From positions 1 through 12,746 of the forward strand of contig JBFMFE010000296.1 in assembly GCA_040752295.1 (NCBI GenBank): a stretch of DNA of 12,746 nucleotides. Direction: 5' to 3'. The notes under the pieces are model-generated. The model made no database searches, was not told the DNA's origin, and saw only the letters and a program-made list of their open reading frames with translations. The translations under genes were made by a program, and so were the position numbers. This stretch comes from JBFMFE01 sp040752295. GTDB lineage: Bacteria > UBP15 > UBA6099 > JBFMBQ01. Shown here one piece after another: positions 1 through 6,572 of the stretch (its first letter is position 1; the number at the start of each line of letters is the position of its first letter).

Positions 1-98
1 CCTGCCTGCGCCTGCCTGTGCCGCCTGCCTGGCTGGCAGACAGGTTGGCACGGCGGACAGGCCGCGGAACAAAACGGCGCGGCAGGCAGGCGTACCGC
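1..98. repeat. Nested palindromic repeat, left edge (may continue outside the window)
   Basis: The sequence folds as a hairpin inside a hairpin. The inner arms are 11-31 and 37-61, with a 5-nt loop and several mismatches. The outer arms are 1-12 and 76-90, matching except for a 3-nt bulge. The arms are built from CCTGCCTG/CAGGCAGG words. The 13-mer CGCCTGCCTGTGC (9-21) and the 9-mer GCAGACAGG (36-44) both recur, in the same order on the opposite strand, in the insert inside ispH (12373-12404). The two are therefore probably copies of one family with a variable middle. No open frame here looks like a gene. The left end cannot be defined because the window starts inside it. Confidence 0.7.
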
Positions 99-184
99 GC
101 CGAAAAGGGTTTTTGCACCGGAATCAATTTTAGATTCATCATTCATCTTTTCGATCGTTTCATTCCTGCCGCTTCAGTTCGGTA

Positions 185-200
185 AAGTTTTACAAAACTT
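185..200. promoter_or_regulatory. Perfect palindrome upstream of uvrA, possible operator
   Basis: AAGTTTT and AAAACTT flank a 2-nt centre (AC), giving a perfect 7-bp inverted repeat that ends 39 bases before the uvrA ATG. It lies just upstream of the candidate -35 element (206-211), where a repressor or activator could bind. It does not match the common LexA boxes (CTGT-N8-ACAG or GAAC-N4-GTTC), so SOS control is not shown. Confidence 0.35.
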
Positions 201-205
201 CAAAG

Positions 206-233
206 TTGCAGCGGCGCGCCCGCGGATTATCAT
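206..233 (+). promoter_or_regulatory. Candidate uvrA promoter giving a leaderless transcript
   Basis: TTGCAG (206-211) and TATCAT (228-233) are separated by 16 bp. The -10 matches 5 of 6 consensus positions; the -35 is weak. Six bases separate the -10 from the uvrA ATG at 240, so transcription would begin at or next to the start codon. There is no Shine-Dalgarno sequence before the ATG, which fits a leaderless message. This is inferred from sequence only. Confidence 0.35.
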
Positions 234-239
234 TGTTGC

Positions 240-3083
240 ATGGAGTCGCAGCCGCGGGCAGGCGGGGAGATCGTCGTCTCCGGCGCGAGGGTGCACAATC
301 TCAAAAACGTGAGCGTCGCCGTGCCGCGCGGCAGACTCGTCGCCTTCACCGGCGTGAGCGGCTCCGGGAAAACTTCGCTCGCCTACGACACCATCTTCGC
401 CGAGGGGCAGAGGCGCTACTTCGAAACCCTCTCGGCGTACTTCCGACAGTTCGTCGTCGGCGCGGAGAGACCCGACGTGGATTTTATCGAGGGCATCTCA
501 CCCTCCATCTCCGTTGACCAGCGCGGCATACCCGTCGGCGCCCGCTCGACCGTCGGCACGATCACCGAGATTTACGATTACCTCCGCCTGCTCTTCAACG
601 CCGTCGGGCGCCCGCACTGCCCGGACTGCGGCGTCGAGATCAGGACGATGACGGTTGAGCGCATACACCAGTCCGTGGCTGAGAACCTGCGCGGGAGAAT
701 GACCGCCGTTCTCGCCCCCGTGGTCGCCGGAAGAAAAGGCGTTTACAGGGAGCTTATCGAGAAAACTGCGCGGAGCGGATACCAGAAAATCCGCGTGGAC
801 GGAAAGATATACAACGTTGACGACCCGATACCCATGGCGAGGTACAGGGTCCACAACATCGAGATCGTGATAGACAGGCTCGCCGTGGAGCCGAAAAACG
901 CGGACCGGCTTCTTGCCTCGATCAGGCTCGCGCTGAGGGAGGGAGGCGGCAGCGTGATTGCGCTGGACATGGACGGCGGGGAGGTGCGTTCGTTCAGTTC
1001 CACGATGGGCTGCCCGAAGTGCGGGCGCGGTCTGCCGCGCGTGTCCCCGAAGCTGTTCTCATTCAACAGCCCCGCGGGCGCCTGCCCGGGATGCGGGGGC
1101 ACGGCGGAGCTCGAAGACTTCGACCCGGAACTCGTCGTGCCCGACTGGTCGAAGAGCCTCGGGGACGGCGCCGTCGTCCCCTTCGCGCCTCTCGTTGACA
1201 GGTACGAGTACAAGCTGACGGAGGCGGCGATCAGGGACATGGGATTTTCGAAGGACTCGCCGCTCGACGCGCTCTCACCGCGCCACAGGGAAGTTCTCCT
1301 CCACGGAGGCGACCGCGGGAGGCACAGGATAAGGTATCGCTCGGGCGGGCGGCGGTACAGGTTCGCCACCGCCGCCTTTCCGGGGGTGCTTCACATGCTG
1401 CGGGACCGGCTTGAGAGAACCACTTCCGAGAGGACGGCGGCATTCCTGACACGGTTCATGAGCCGTCGCGCCTGTCCCGAATGCGGCGGCGCGAGGCTCC
1501 GCCCCGATGCGCTCGCATTCAGGCTCGGAGGCAGAAACATCGCCGAAATCTCCGCCATGCCCGTCGAGCGCGCGCTCGAGTTCCTCGAAAGCCTGCCGCT
1601 CTCCGACAGGGAGAGAAGCATCGGCGGGGGTCTCCTGTCCGAGGTCGTGACGCGCCTCGGCTTCATGTGCGAGGTCGGACTGCCGTACCTGACGCTCGAC
1701 CGCGCGGGCTGGTCGCTCTCCGGCGGCGAGTACCAGCGCGTCAGGCTCGCCTCGCAGATCGGAACGGCGCTCTCGGGCGTCACGTACGTCCTCGACGAGC
1801 CGTCCGTCGGACTTCACGCGCGCGACGCCGCGCGGCTCATGCGCGTGCTCAAGCGGCTCCGCGACATGGACAACACCGTCATCGTCGTCGAGCACGACGA
1901 GTACACGATCCGCCAGGCGGACCACATCGTTGACCTCGGTCCCGCCGCCGGCAGGCTCGGCGGCGAGGTCGTCGCTCAGGGGACCGTAAGCGACGTCACA
2001 AACAGCGGACGGTCGCTCACCGGAGAGTTCCTCGCGGGCAGGAAAAAACTGCTCGTTCCGGAAAAGAGGCGCGCGCCGGGAGGGGAGCGCCTGGTGCTGA
2101 CAGGGGCAAGTGGAAACAACCTGAAGAACGTCACGCTGAGCCTGCCGCTCGGACTGTTCACGTGTTTCACCGGCGTCTCAGGCTCGGGCAAAAGCAGCCT
2201 CGTCTTCGACACGCTCCACCACGCCGTGCGCCGTGCGCTCGGTCTGACCCCCGAGGGTGAGGCGCTGCCCTGCGATTCGCTCGCCGGGCACGAACACCTC
2301 GACCGCGTCCTCGTTGTGGACTCAAGCCCCATCGGCAAGACTTCGCGCTCCACGCCCGCCACCTACACCGGCGTGCTCAACGACGTTAGGGCGCTCTTCT
2401 CGCTCCTGCCCGAAGCGCGCGCGAGAGGATACAAGCCCGGTCGGTTCAGTTACAACGTCAGGGGCGGAAGGTGCGGAGCCTGCGAGGGACACGGCGTGAA
2501 AAAGATCGAAATGCACTTCCTGCCGGACGTCTTCGTGAAGTGCGGCGTCTGCGGCGGCTCGCGCTACAACGGCGAAACCCTCGAGGTTCGGTTCAGGGGA
2601 AAGAGCATCGGCGACGTGCTCATGATGACCTGCGAGGAGGCGCTGGAGCTTTTCGGCGGCATCCCGAAGATACGCGGTCCGCTTCAGCTCATCAGCGACA
2701 TCGGGCTTGGTTACCTGCTGCTCGGGCAGCCCGCGCCGACGCTCTCGGCGGGCGAAGCGCAGCGCATCAAGCTGTCCGCCGAACTGAAATCCGCCTCGCG
2801 CAAAAGGACCCTCTACCTGCTCGACGAACCCACCACGGGGCTTCACTTCTCCGACGTACAGAAGCTGCTCGACATCATCGCCCGACTCGTTGACAGGGGA
2901 AACACGGTGGTGGTCATCGAGCATAACCTGGACGTCGTGAAGAGCGCCGATTGGATAATAGACATGGGACCCGAGGGCGGCGATGGGGGCGGCTGGGTCG
3001 TCGCCGAAGGCGCCCCCGAAGAGGTCGCGGAAAATCCACTGTCACTTACCGGGAAATTTCTGGGAAAAGTTCTTAAAAGGTGA
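240..3083 (+). CDS. uvrA: UvrA, excinuclease ABC subunit A
   Basis: 947 residues, the usual UvrA length (about 940). UvrA is the DNA-damage-recognising ATPase that loads UvrB in nucleotide excision repair. Two ABC ATPase halves are visible. The first has Walker A GVSGSGKT at 38-45, signature LSGGEYQR at 493-500 and Walker B VLDEP at 517-521. The second has Walker A GVSGSGKS at 645-652, signature LSAGEAQR at 835-842 and Walker B LLDEP at 860-864. Zinc-binding cysteine pairs are at 258/261 with 282/285, and 745/748 with 768/771; another CxxC is at 412/415. The insertion around 130-250 corresponds to the UvrB-binding region. Oddities are the Gly-to-Ala change in the second signature (LSAGE), GEYQR for GEAQR in the first, and a divergent stretch around 72-105. 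It may be a divergent main UvrA or a paralogue. The ATG at 240 fits the family N-terminus. It has no ribosome binding site, and transcription may be leaderless. Convergent with the next gene. Confidence 0.96.
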   Translation: MESQPRAGGEIVVSGARVHNLKNVSVAVPRGRLVAFTGVSGSGKTSLAYDTIFAEGQRRYFETLSAYFRQFVVGAERPDVDFIEGISPSISVDQRGIPVGARSTVGTITEIYDYLRLLFNAVGRPHCPDCGVEIRTMTVERIHQSVAENLRGRMTAVLAPVVAGRKGVYRELIEKTARSGYQKIRVDGKIYNVDDPIPMARYRVHNIEIVIDRLAVEPKNADRLLASIRLALREGGGSVIALDMDGGEVRSFSSTMGCPKCGRGLPRVSPKLFSFNSPAGACPGCGGTAELEDFDPELVVPDWSKSLGDGAVVPFAPLVDRYEYKLTEAAIRDMGFSKDSPLDALSPRHREVLLHGGDRGRHRIRYRSGGRRYRFATAAFPGVLHMLRDRLERTTSERTAAFLTRFMSRRACPECGGARLRPDALAFRLGGRNIAEISAMPVERALEFLESLPLSDRERSIGGGLLSEVVTRLGFMCEVGLPYLTLDRAGWSLSGGEYQRVRLASQIGTALSGVTYVLDEPSVGLHARDAARLMRVLKRLRDMDNTVIVVEHDEYTIRQADHIVDLGPAAGRLGGEVVAQGTVSDVTNSGRSLTGEFLAGRKKLLVPEKRRAPGGERLVLTGASGNNLKNVTLSLPLGLFTCFTGVSGSGKSSLVFDTLHHAVRRALGLTPEGEALPCDSLAGHEHLDRVLVVDSSPIGKTSRSTPATYTGVLNDVRALFSLLPEARARGYKPGRFSYNVRGGRCGACEGHGVKKIEMHFLPDVFVKCGVCGGSRYNGETLEVRFRGKSIGDVLMMTCEEALELFGGIPKIRGPLQLISDIGLGYLLLGQPAPTLSAGEAQRIKLSAELKSASRKRTLYLLDEPTTGLHFSDVQKLLDIIARLVDRGNTVVVIEHNLDVVKSADWIIDMGPEGGDGGGWVVAEGAPEEVAENPLSLTGKFLGKVLKR

Positions 3084-3092
3084 CCGCTCACC
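3075..3092 (-). terminator. Weak hairpin terminator for the minus-strand acyltransferase
   Basis: GGTGA (3079-3083) and TCACC (3088-3092) pair around a CCGC loop. Read on the minus strand, the stem is followed directly by TTTT (3075-3078) and then TAAGAACTTTT. It lies between two convergent genes and contains the uvrA stop codon. The stem is only 5 bp, so activity is uncertain. Confidence 0.3.
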
Positions 3093-3109
3093 GGCGGGGG
3101 CGGGGGGCG

Positions 3110-4036
3110 TCACAGGAACGACAGCGGCGTCAGCTTCGCCCTGTGCCGGTCGAGCATCTCCTGAACGCGGTCCCTGACCTCTTCCACCAGAAGGCGGATT
3201 CCCTCCGGGTCGTCCAGCCTGTCGGCGTGAGCCGAGAAGTCCATCGGTTCGCCGAACCATATACGGAACCTCACGGGGTAGGGGAACCCGCCGAGGGGTC
3301 CGAGCCAGGGGAAGGTTGGCGTCAGCCCGAAGTGGGGCAGACCGAAGAGCTTCGAGAGCGGCGCGCTGTCGCCGAGGATCATAACCGATTCCTCGCTGCC
3401 GATGACCGCCGTCGGGACGACGGGGTAGCCGTACCGTATGGCGTACTCCATGAAGCCGACGTTGAAGTCGGTGAGCCGGTAGCGGCTGGGGGAGAAATAG
3501 GGTCTGATCGCCTCGGCGCCCTCGGGGAAGATGAGGACGAGGTTATCGCCGGCGAAGAGCCTGTCGGCGTTTTCGTTCGAGCCGATCACCTGTCCCGTCC
3601 GCGAGAAGACTATGCTCATGAAAGGGCTTTTGGCGAGGAGGTAGTGCCCCACGGCGCGCACGAGACGCGGCTTTTGCGGCTCGAAAAAAAGCGCGCTGCA
3701 TATGTTCATACCGTCAACGGGAAGCTGCACCATGTGGTTCGGGATGATGAGTCCCCGCGGCAGAGCCGCCACGTTCTCGATGCCGTGAACGACGGTGCGG
3801 AAATAGAATTTGTAGAAGAAATAGACGACCGGCATGATGCCGGCGAGCGTTTCGCGGCTGGCGCCGAACACGTCGTACCCGGAGCCGGGAACGGAGTCGA
3901 AATCCTCGAGCGCCTCGACGCGCGCGCGGATATCGCGCGCGACGCCGCCGGACACGCAGCGTCCGAACTCCCTGGCGAGCGCGAAGGGTTTCATCTTCCT
4001 CCCCATGAAACCGCGGGCTTGTCGTCCCGGCGCCAC
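3110..4036 (-). CDS. PlsC/MGAT-like lysophospholipid acyltransferase family protein
   Basis: 308 residues from a GTG at 4036. Members of this superfamily move an acyl chain from acyl-CoA or acyl-ACP to a glycerolipid or similar alcohol at the membrane. Visible motifs: NH at 100-101 with Asp108 (H-X6-D, the spacing I expect in the MGAT-like branch rather than the H-X4-D of classical PlsC), FPEGAEA at 170-176 for phosphate/glycerol binding, and VVPTAVIGSEES at about 206-217. A hydrophobic stretch at 66-80 may contact the membrane. Start choice is open. The GTG has no ribosome site but lies 14 nt after a TATAAT. The ATG at 3994 (residue 15) has GGAGG only 3 nt upstream, and everything conserved lies beyond it, so it may be the true start. 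The substrate cannot be told. It stands alone on its strand, converging on uvrA, and probably has its own promoter. Confidence 0.85.
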   Translation of the reverse strand: MAPGRQARGFMGRKMKPFALAREFGRCVSGGVARDIRARVEALEDFDSVPGSGYDVFGASRETLAGIMPVVYFFYKFYFRTVVHGIENVAALPRGLIIPNHMVQLPVDGMNICSALFFEPQKPRLVRAVGHYLLAKSPFMSIVFSRTGQVIGSNENADRLFAGDNLVLIFPEGAEAIRPYFSPSRYRLTDFNVGFMEYAIRYGYPVVPTAVIGSEESVMILGDSAPLSKLFGLPHFGLTPTFPWLGPLGGFPYPVRFRIWFGEPMDFSAHADRLDDPEGIRLLVEEVRDRVQEMLDRHRAKLTPLSFL

Positions 4037-4050
4037 GATTTCAAACCGTA

Positions 4051-4056
4051 ATTATA
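4051..4056 (-). promoter_or_regulatory. Candidate -10 box for the acyltransferase
   Basis: On the minus strand this reads TATAAT, a perfect -10, 14 nt before the GTG start at 4036. No good -35 lies 16-18 bp upstream. In that zone is a small hairpin, CTCCA-N5-TGGAG (4065-4079), which might bind a regulator. If used, the 5' leader would be only about 7-8 nt for the GTG start, or about 50 nt for the ATG at 3994. Confidence 0.45.
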
Positions 4057-4130
4057 CCCTCACGCTCCAGAAAGTGGAGAGGACACACTGGACTTTCGCA
4101 TTTTTCGACGTCGAATTTCCGAATCGTCAT

Positions 4131-4268
4131 GCCCCTGCCCGTGTGCGTGCCCCTGCCCGTGCCCGTGTGCGTGCCCGTGCCCGTGTACGTGCCCCTGCCC
4201 GTGCCCGTGTGCGTGCCCCTGCCCGTGCCCGTGCCCCTGCCCGTGCCCGTGTGCGTGCCCGTGCCCGC
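4131..4268. repeat. Hexanucleotide tandem array, 23 units
   Basis: Twenty-three uninterrupted 6-bp units with no length variation: A = GCCCCT, B = GCCCGT, C = GTGCGT, one GTACGT, and a last GCCCGC. The order is A B C, A B B C, B B C', A B B C, A B B, A B B C, B B, so a 24-bp higher-order unit (A B B C) is evident. The minus strand carries regularly spaced GGG runs, and units 15-20 (4215-4250) give six in a row with 2-3 nt loops, a G-quadruplex-capable pattern. It lies between tRNA-Leu and the acyltransferase promoter. Plus-strand frames stay open through it only because the unit is a multiple of three; I do not consider it coding. Confidence 0.95.
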
Positions 4269-4316
4269 ATTCTTTTATTGTAGTTACAAATCAGCGTTTC
4301 AACCGGAATATTTCAC

Positions 4317-4402
4317 TGCCGGAGGCCGGACTCGAACCGGCACGCGGGCTGCCCCGCCCGGGATTTTAAGTCCCGTGCGTCTACCGTTTCCGCCACTCCG
4401 GC
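4317..4402 (-). tRNA. tRNA-Leu, anticodon UAA
   Basis: The minus strand folds into a full class II tRNA of 86 nt. The acceptor stem is GCCGGAG/CTCCGGC with discriminator A at 4317. The anticodon stem CGGGA/TCCCG encloses loop CTTAAAA, giving anticodon UAA, which reads UUA leucine codons. The long GC-rich variable arm is typical of leucine tRNA. The T arm is GCCGG-TTCGAGT-CCGGC. CCA is not encoded; GTG follows the discriminator, so CCA must be added by nucleotidyltransferase. No clear terminator is seen downstream; the hexamer array follows after about 48 nt. REP-like hairpins lie directly upstream. Confidence 0.97.
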
Positions 4403-4408
4403 TGTTTC

Positions 4409-4463
4409 CGGGGACGCAGCAGTTTGCCTGCGGCTGAGCCGCATTTTCCCTTCTGCGTCCCCG
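4409..4463. repeat. REP-like hairpin 1 (GGGGACG core)
   Basis: The 11-bp perfect arms CGGGGACGCAG (4409-4419) and CTGCGTCCCCG (4453-4463) enclose a smaller hairpin, TGCGGC-TGA-GCCGCA (4429-4443). It starts 7 nt upstream of the tRNA. The arm core GGGGACG recurs in the next two hairpins. Such GGGGAC palindromes resemble the extragenic repeats often mobilised by REP-associated tyrosine transposases; none is encoded in this window. Confidence 0.7.
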
Positions 4464-4465
4464 AA

Positions 4466-4485
4466 TTCGGGGTCGTGTCCCCGAA
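4466..4485. repeat. REP-like hairpin 2
   Basis: TTCGGGG (4466-4472) and CCCCGAA (4479-4485) pair perfectly around a 6-nt loop TCGTGT. It sits 2 nt after hairpin 1 and shares its GGGGAC/GTCCCC words. There is no T-tract on either side, so it is unlikely to be a simple terminator. Confidence 0.6.
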
Positions 4486-4527
4486 ATTCTGCTTCTGTCT
4501 TGACGGAACGTTGAAAAACAAAGATTT

Positions 4528-4575
4528 CACCGGGGACGCGGGGAACTCATGGATAAGAACCCGCGTCCATCCGTG
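4528..4575. repeat. REP-like hairpin 3
   Basis: The 9-bp perfect arms GGACGCGGG (4534-4542) and CCCGCGTCC (4560-4568) have a 17-nt loop. The stem extends outward through CACCGG/CCGTG with small bulges to 4528 and 4575. It has the same GGGGACG core as the two hairpins to its left, in a region with no gene. Confidence 0.65.
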
Positions 4576-4787
4576 ATGATTTGCGGCTTCATTTTTCTCT
4601 CACCAGACCGTTAAACGCCGGTTTTTCGGATTCTCCCTCCGCTCCGGTTTCCAAAAGTTCTGCCTGACTCTTTTTTAGCGATTTTAAAGTTTCTGTCAAC
4701 AGTGCCGCGGGGCCGCCGGCCGCTCCCGATTACCGCACGCGCCGGCGCGCGGTTCGCTCGAGGGTTCATGATGCCGGGGAAAGGCGC
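4576..4787. other. Intergenic, no gene seen
   Basis: Together with the REP-like hairpins this makes a 430-base gene-free gap between the tRNA and the carbamoyltransferase. It contains a possible minus-strand promoter (4672-4699) and short GC palindromes such as GCGCCGGCGC (about 4739-4748). A long minus-strand open frame that spans it is the antisense shadow of the carbamoyltransferase. I see no supported coding sequence. Confidence 0.6.
4672..4699 (-). promoter_or_regulatory. Possible minus-strand promoter toward tRNA-Leu
   Basis: On the minus strand, a perfect TTGACA (4694-4699) is followed after 16 bp by TAAAAA (4672-4677). Transcription would run through the REP-like hairpins into the tRNA about 260 nt away. 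The distance is long for a tRNA promoter, but no better candidate lies closer. Confidence 0.25.
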
Positions 4788-4793
4788 TATACT
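4788..4793 (+). promoter_or_regulatory. Candidate -10 box for the tailoring operon
   Basis: TATACT lies 39 bases before the carbamoyltransferase ATG. The hexamer 17 bp upstream (TTCATG, 4765-4770) is a poor -35, so an activator or alternative sigma factor may be needed. A purine-rich ribosome site (GGGAAAAAGGG) precedes the ATG. Confidence 0.4.
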
Positions 4794-4832
4794 ATGTAAC
4801 CTGAAACGTCGGGCGCGACGGGAAAAAGGGCG

Positions 4833-6572
4833 ATGTCGGTAATCCTCGGAATCAACGCGTTTCACGCGGGAGCGTCCGCGGCGGTCGTGATTGACGGAAC
4901 GCCGGTCGCGGCGGTCGCCGAGGAGCGCCTCAACCGCGTGAAGTATTACGCTAAGTTCCCCGCGCTCGCGATCCGCATGTGCCTCGATATCGCCGGACTG
5001 GATTTCAAGGACGTTGACCACGTCGCCGTCGGAAGGGACCCCGCCGCGAACAGAATGAAGAAGGTCGAATACCTCCTGAAGCACCCGACGAAACTCCTCA
5101 ACCTGATGAAACTCAGGGAGTCGCGGCGGCAGCTGGACGACCTGAAGGCTCTGATCGCCGCCGAGTGCGGGGTCGCTCCCTCGCGGCTCCGCTTCCGCGA
5201 GCACAACGTCGAGCATCACGTCGCCCACGTCGCGAGCGCCTACTTCGTTTCCCCCTGGGAGCGCTGCGCCGGCTTCGGCATGGACGGCTCCGGCGACTTC
5301 GTCACCACGATGCTCGCCGGGTGCGAGGGTCCCGACATAACGGTCAAACGCAGGGTCTTCGTCCCGCACTCGCTCGGCTCCTTCTACACCATGTGCTGCG
5401 AGTTCATCGGCTACCGCAGGTACGGCGACGAGGGAAAGGTCATGGGCATGGCGGCGCTCGGCGGGGACGCCTATTTCGAACGCTTCGAGGACGTTGTGAG
5501 GATCACCGACAGCGCGTTCGAGCTGAATCCGAGGTACTTCATGCCCTTCGGCTCGAACCAGGGAATGAGCTTCAACGAAAAGGGCGAAATGCTCATACAC
5601 CGTCATTACTCGGATTACATGAAGGAGCTTTACGGCGAACCGAGGAAGCCTTACACGGAGTTGACAAAGCGCGACCTGGACGTCGCCGCCGCCATGCAGC
5701 GGCTTTTCGAGAAGGTTTACATGCACATGCTGAACGTCCTGCACCGGCTGGCGCCCTCCGGGCGCGTCGCGATGGCGGGCGGGGCGGCGCTCAACAGCGT
5801 CGCCAACGGAAAGATATTCGACCACACGCCCTTCGCCGAGACCGTCATACAGCCCGCCGCCGGCGACGAGGGTCTTGCGCTCGGCGCCGCACTCTACGTC
5901 AGCAACGCCGTGCTGCGCGAAAACAAAAGATGGGTGATGAACGACGCCTTCCTCGGTCCAGAGTACTCCGAACAGGAGATCAGGCGCGCGCTCGAAAGCG
6001 GCGGCGTGAGTTTCACCCGCCTCGACAGGGACGCTCTCCTGGCGGAGGCGGTTTCGGAGATCGAAAAGGGAAGCGTCCTCGGCTGGTTCCAGGGCAGGAT
6101 GGAGTGGGGACCACGGGCGCTGGGAAACCGCTCAATCCTCGCCAACCCGAGTCTCAAGAACATGAAGGACGTGCTGAACGCGCGCATCAAGCGGCGCGAG
6201 TGGTTCCGCCCCTTCGCCCCTTCGGTCCTCGCCGAAAGACAGGCGGAGATTTTCGAACATGACAACCCATCACCCTTCATGCTTCACGTCTTCGGCATAA
6301 AGCCCGAATGGCGCGAACGCCTCGCGGCGGTGAACCACGTGGACGACACGGGCAGGCTCCAGACCGTCTCCAGGGAACAGAACCCGCTGTATTACGACCT
6401 GATAAAACTCTACGGCGAGAGGACGGGCGTCCCCGTCGTCCTGAACACGAGTTTCAACGAGAACGAGCCGATCGTCTGCTCGCCCGGCGACGCCGTGGAC
6501 TGCTTCCTACGCACGAAGATGGACGCGCTGGCGATAGGACCTTTTTTCTGCAGGAAGGGACAGCCCAGTTGA
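4833..6572 (+). CDS. O-carbamoyltransferase, NodU/CmcH/TobZ family
   Basis: 579 residues, normal for the family. These enzymes use carbamoyl phosphate and ATP to form carbamoyl-adenylate, then transfer the carbamoyl group to a hydroxyl on a sugar, antibiotic or glycan. The N-terminal Kae1-like domain begins SVILGINAFHAGASA; metal-binding HHVAH is at 128-132 and MDGSGD at 150-155. MAGGAALNSVANGK (314-327) and AAGDEGLALGAA (342-353) are family nucleotide-site motifs. The C-terminal YrdC-like domain follows from about residue 360, with EWGPRALGNRSILANP and VVLNTSFNENEPIVCSP. All expected motifs are present, so it should be active. The start is supported by the purine-rich site just upstream. It is first in the plus-strand run and overlaps the next gene by 4 bp. 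With SGNH and MBOAT genes downstream, a surface glycan is the likeliest acceptor; a small-molecule product is the alternative. Confidence 0.93.
   Translation: MSVILGINAFHAGASAAVVIDGTPVAAVAEERLNRVKYYAKFPALAIRMCLDIAGLDFKDVDHVAVGRDPAANRMKKVEYLLKHPTKLLNLMKLRESRRQLDDLKALIAAECGVAPSRLRFREHNVEHHVAHVASAYFVSPWERCAGFGMDGSGDFVTTMLAGCEGPDITVKRRVFVPHSLGSFYTMCCEFIGYRRYGDEGKVMGMAALGGDAYFERFEDVVRITDSAFELNPRYFMPFGSNQGMSFNEKGEMLIHRHYSDYMKELYGEPRKPYTELTKRDLDVAAAMQRLFEKVYMHMLNVLHRLAPSGRVAMAGGAALNSVANGKIFDHTPFAETVIQPAAGDEGLALGAALYVSNAVLRENKRWVMNDAFLGPEYSEQEIRRALESGGVSFTRLDRDALLAEAVSEIEKGSVLGWFQGRMEWGPRALGNRSILANPSLKNMKDVLNARIKRREWFRPFAPSVLAERQAEIFEHDNPSPFMLHVFGIKPEWRERLAAVNHVDDTGRLQTVSREQNPLYYDLIKLYGERTGVPVVLNTSFNENEPIVCSPGDAVDCFLRTKMDALAIGPFFCRKGQPS

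Noticed and set aside
185..200. LexA/SOS box before uvrA
   Set aside because: The palindrome fits neither the CTGT-N8-ACAG nor the GAAC-N4-GTTC form, so only a generic operator candidate is reported.
3080..4051. 323-codon plus-strand open frame
   Set aside because: It is fully antisense to the acyltransferase with HX6D and FPEG motifs, and its composition is rich in Glu/Arg/Val without motifs.
4131..4268. CRISPR array
   Set aside because: It consists of contiguous 6-bp units with no spacers, and no cas genes are present.
4129..4437. Open frame giving a Pro-Val repeat protein (PVPVCVPLPVPV) across the hexamer array
   Set aside because: It is open only because the unit is 6 bp. There is no ribosome site, it runs antisense through the tRNA, and it has no non-repeat domain.
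4611..5825. 404-codon minus-strand open frame
   Set aside because: It is antisense to the well-supported carbamoyltransferase and has the Arg/Asp/His-rich composition typical of shadows of GC-rich genes.
6308..6568. Upstream start for the beta-propeller protein
   Set aside because: It would overlap the conserved C-terminus of the carbamoyltransferase by about 260 bases. The TTG at 6569 has a good ribosome site and a 4-bp overlap.
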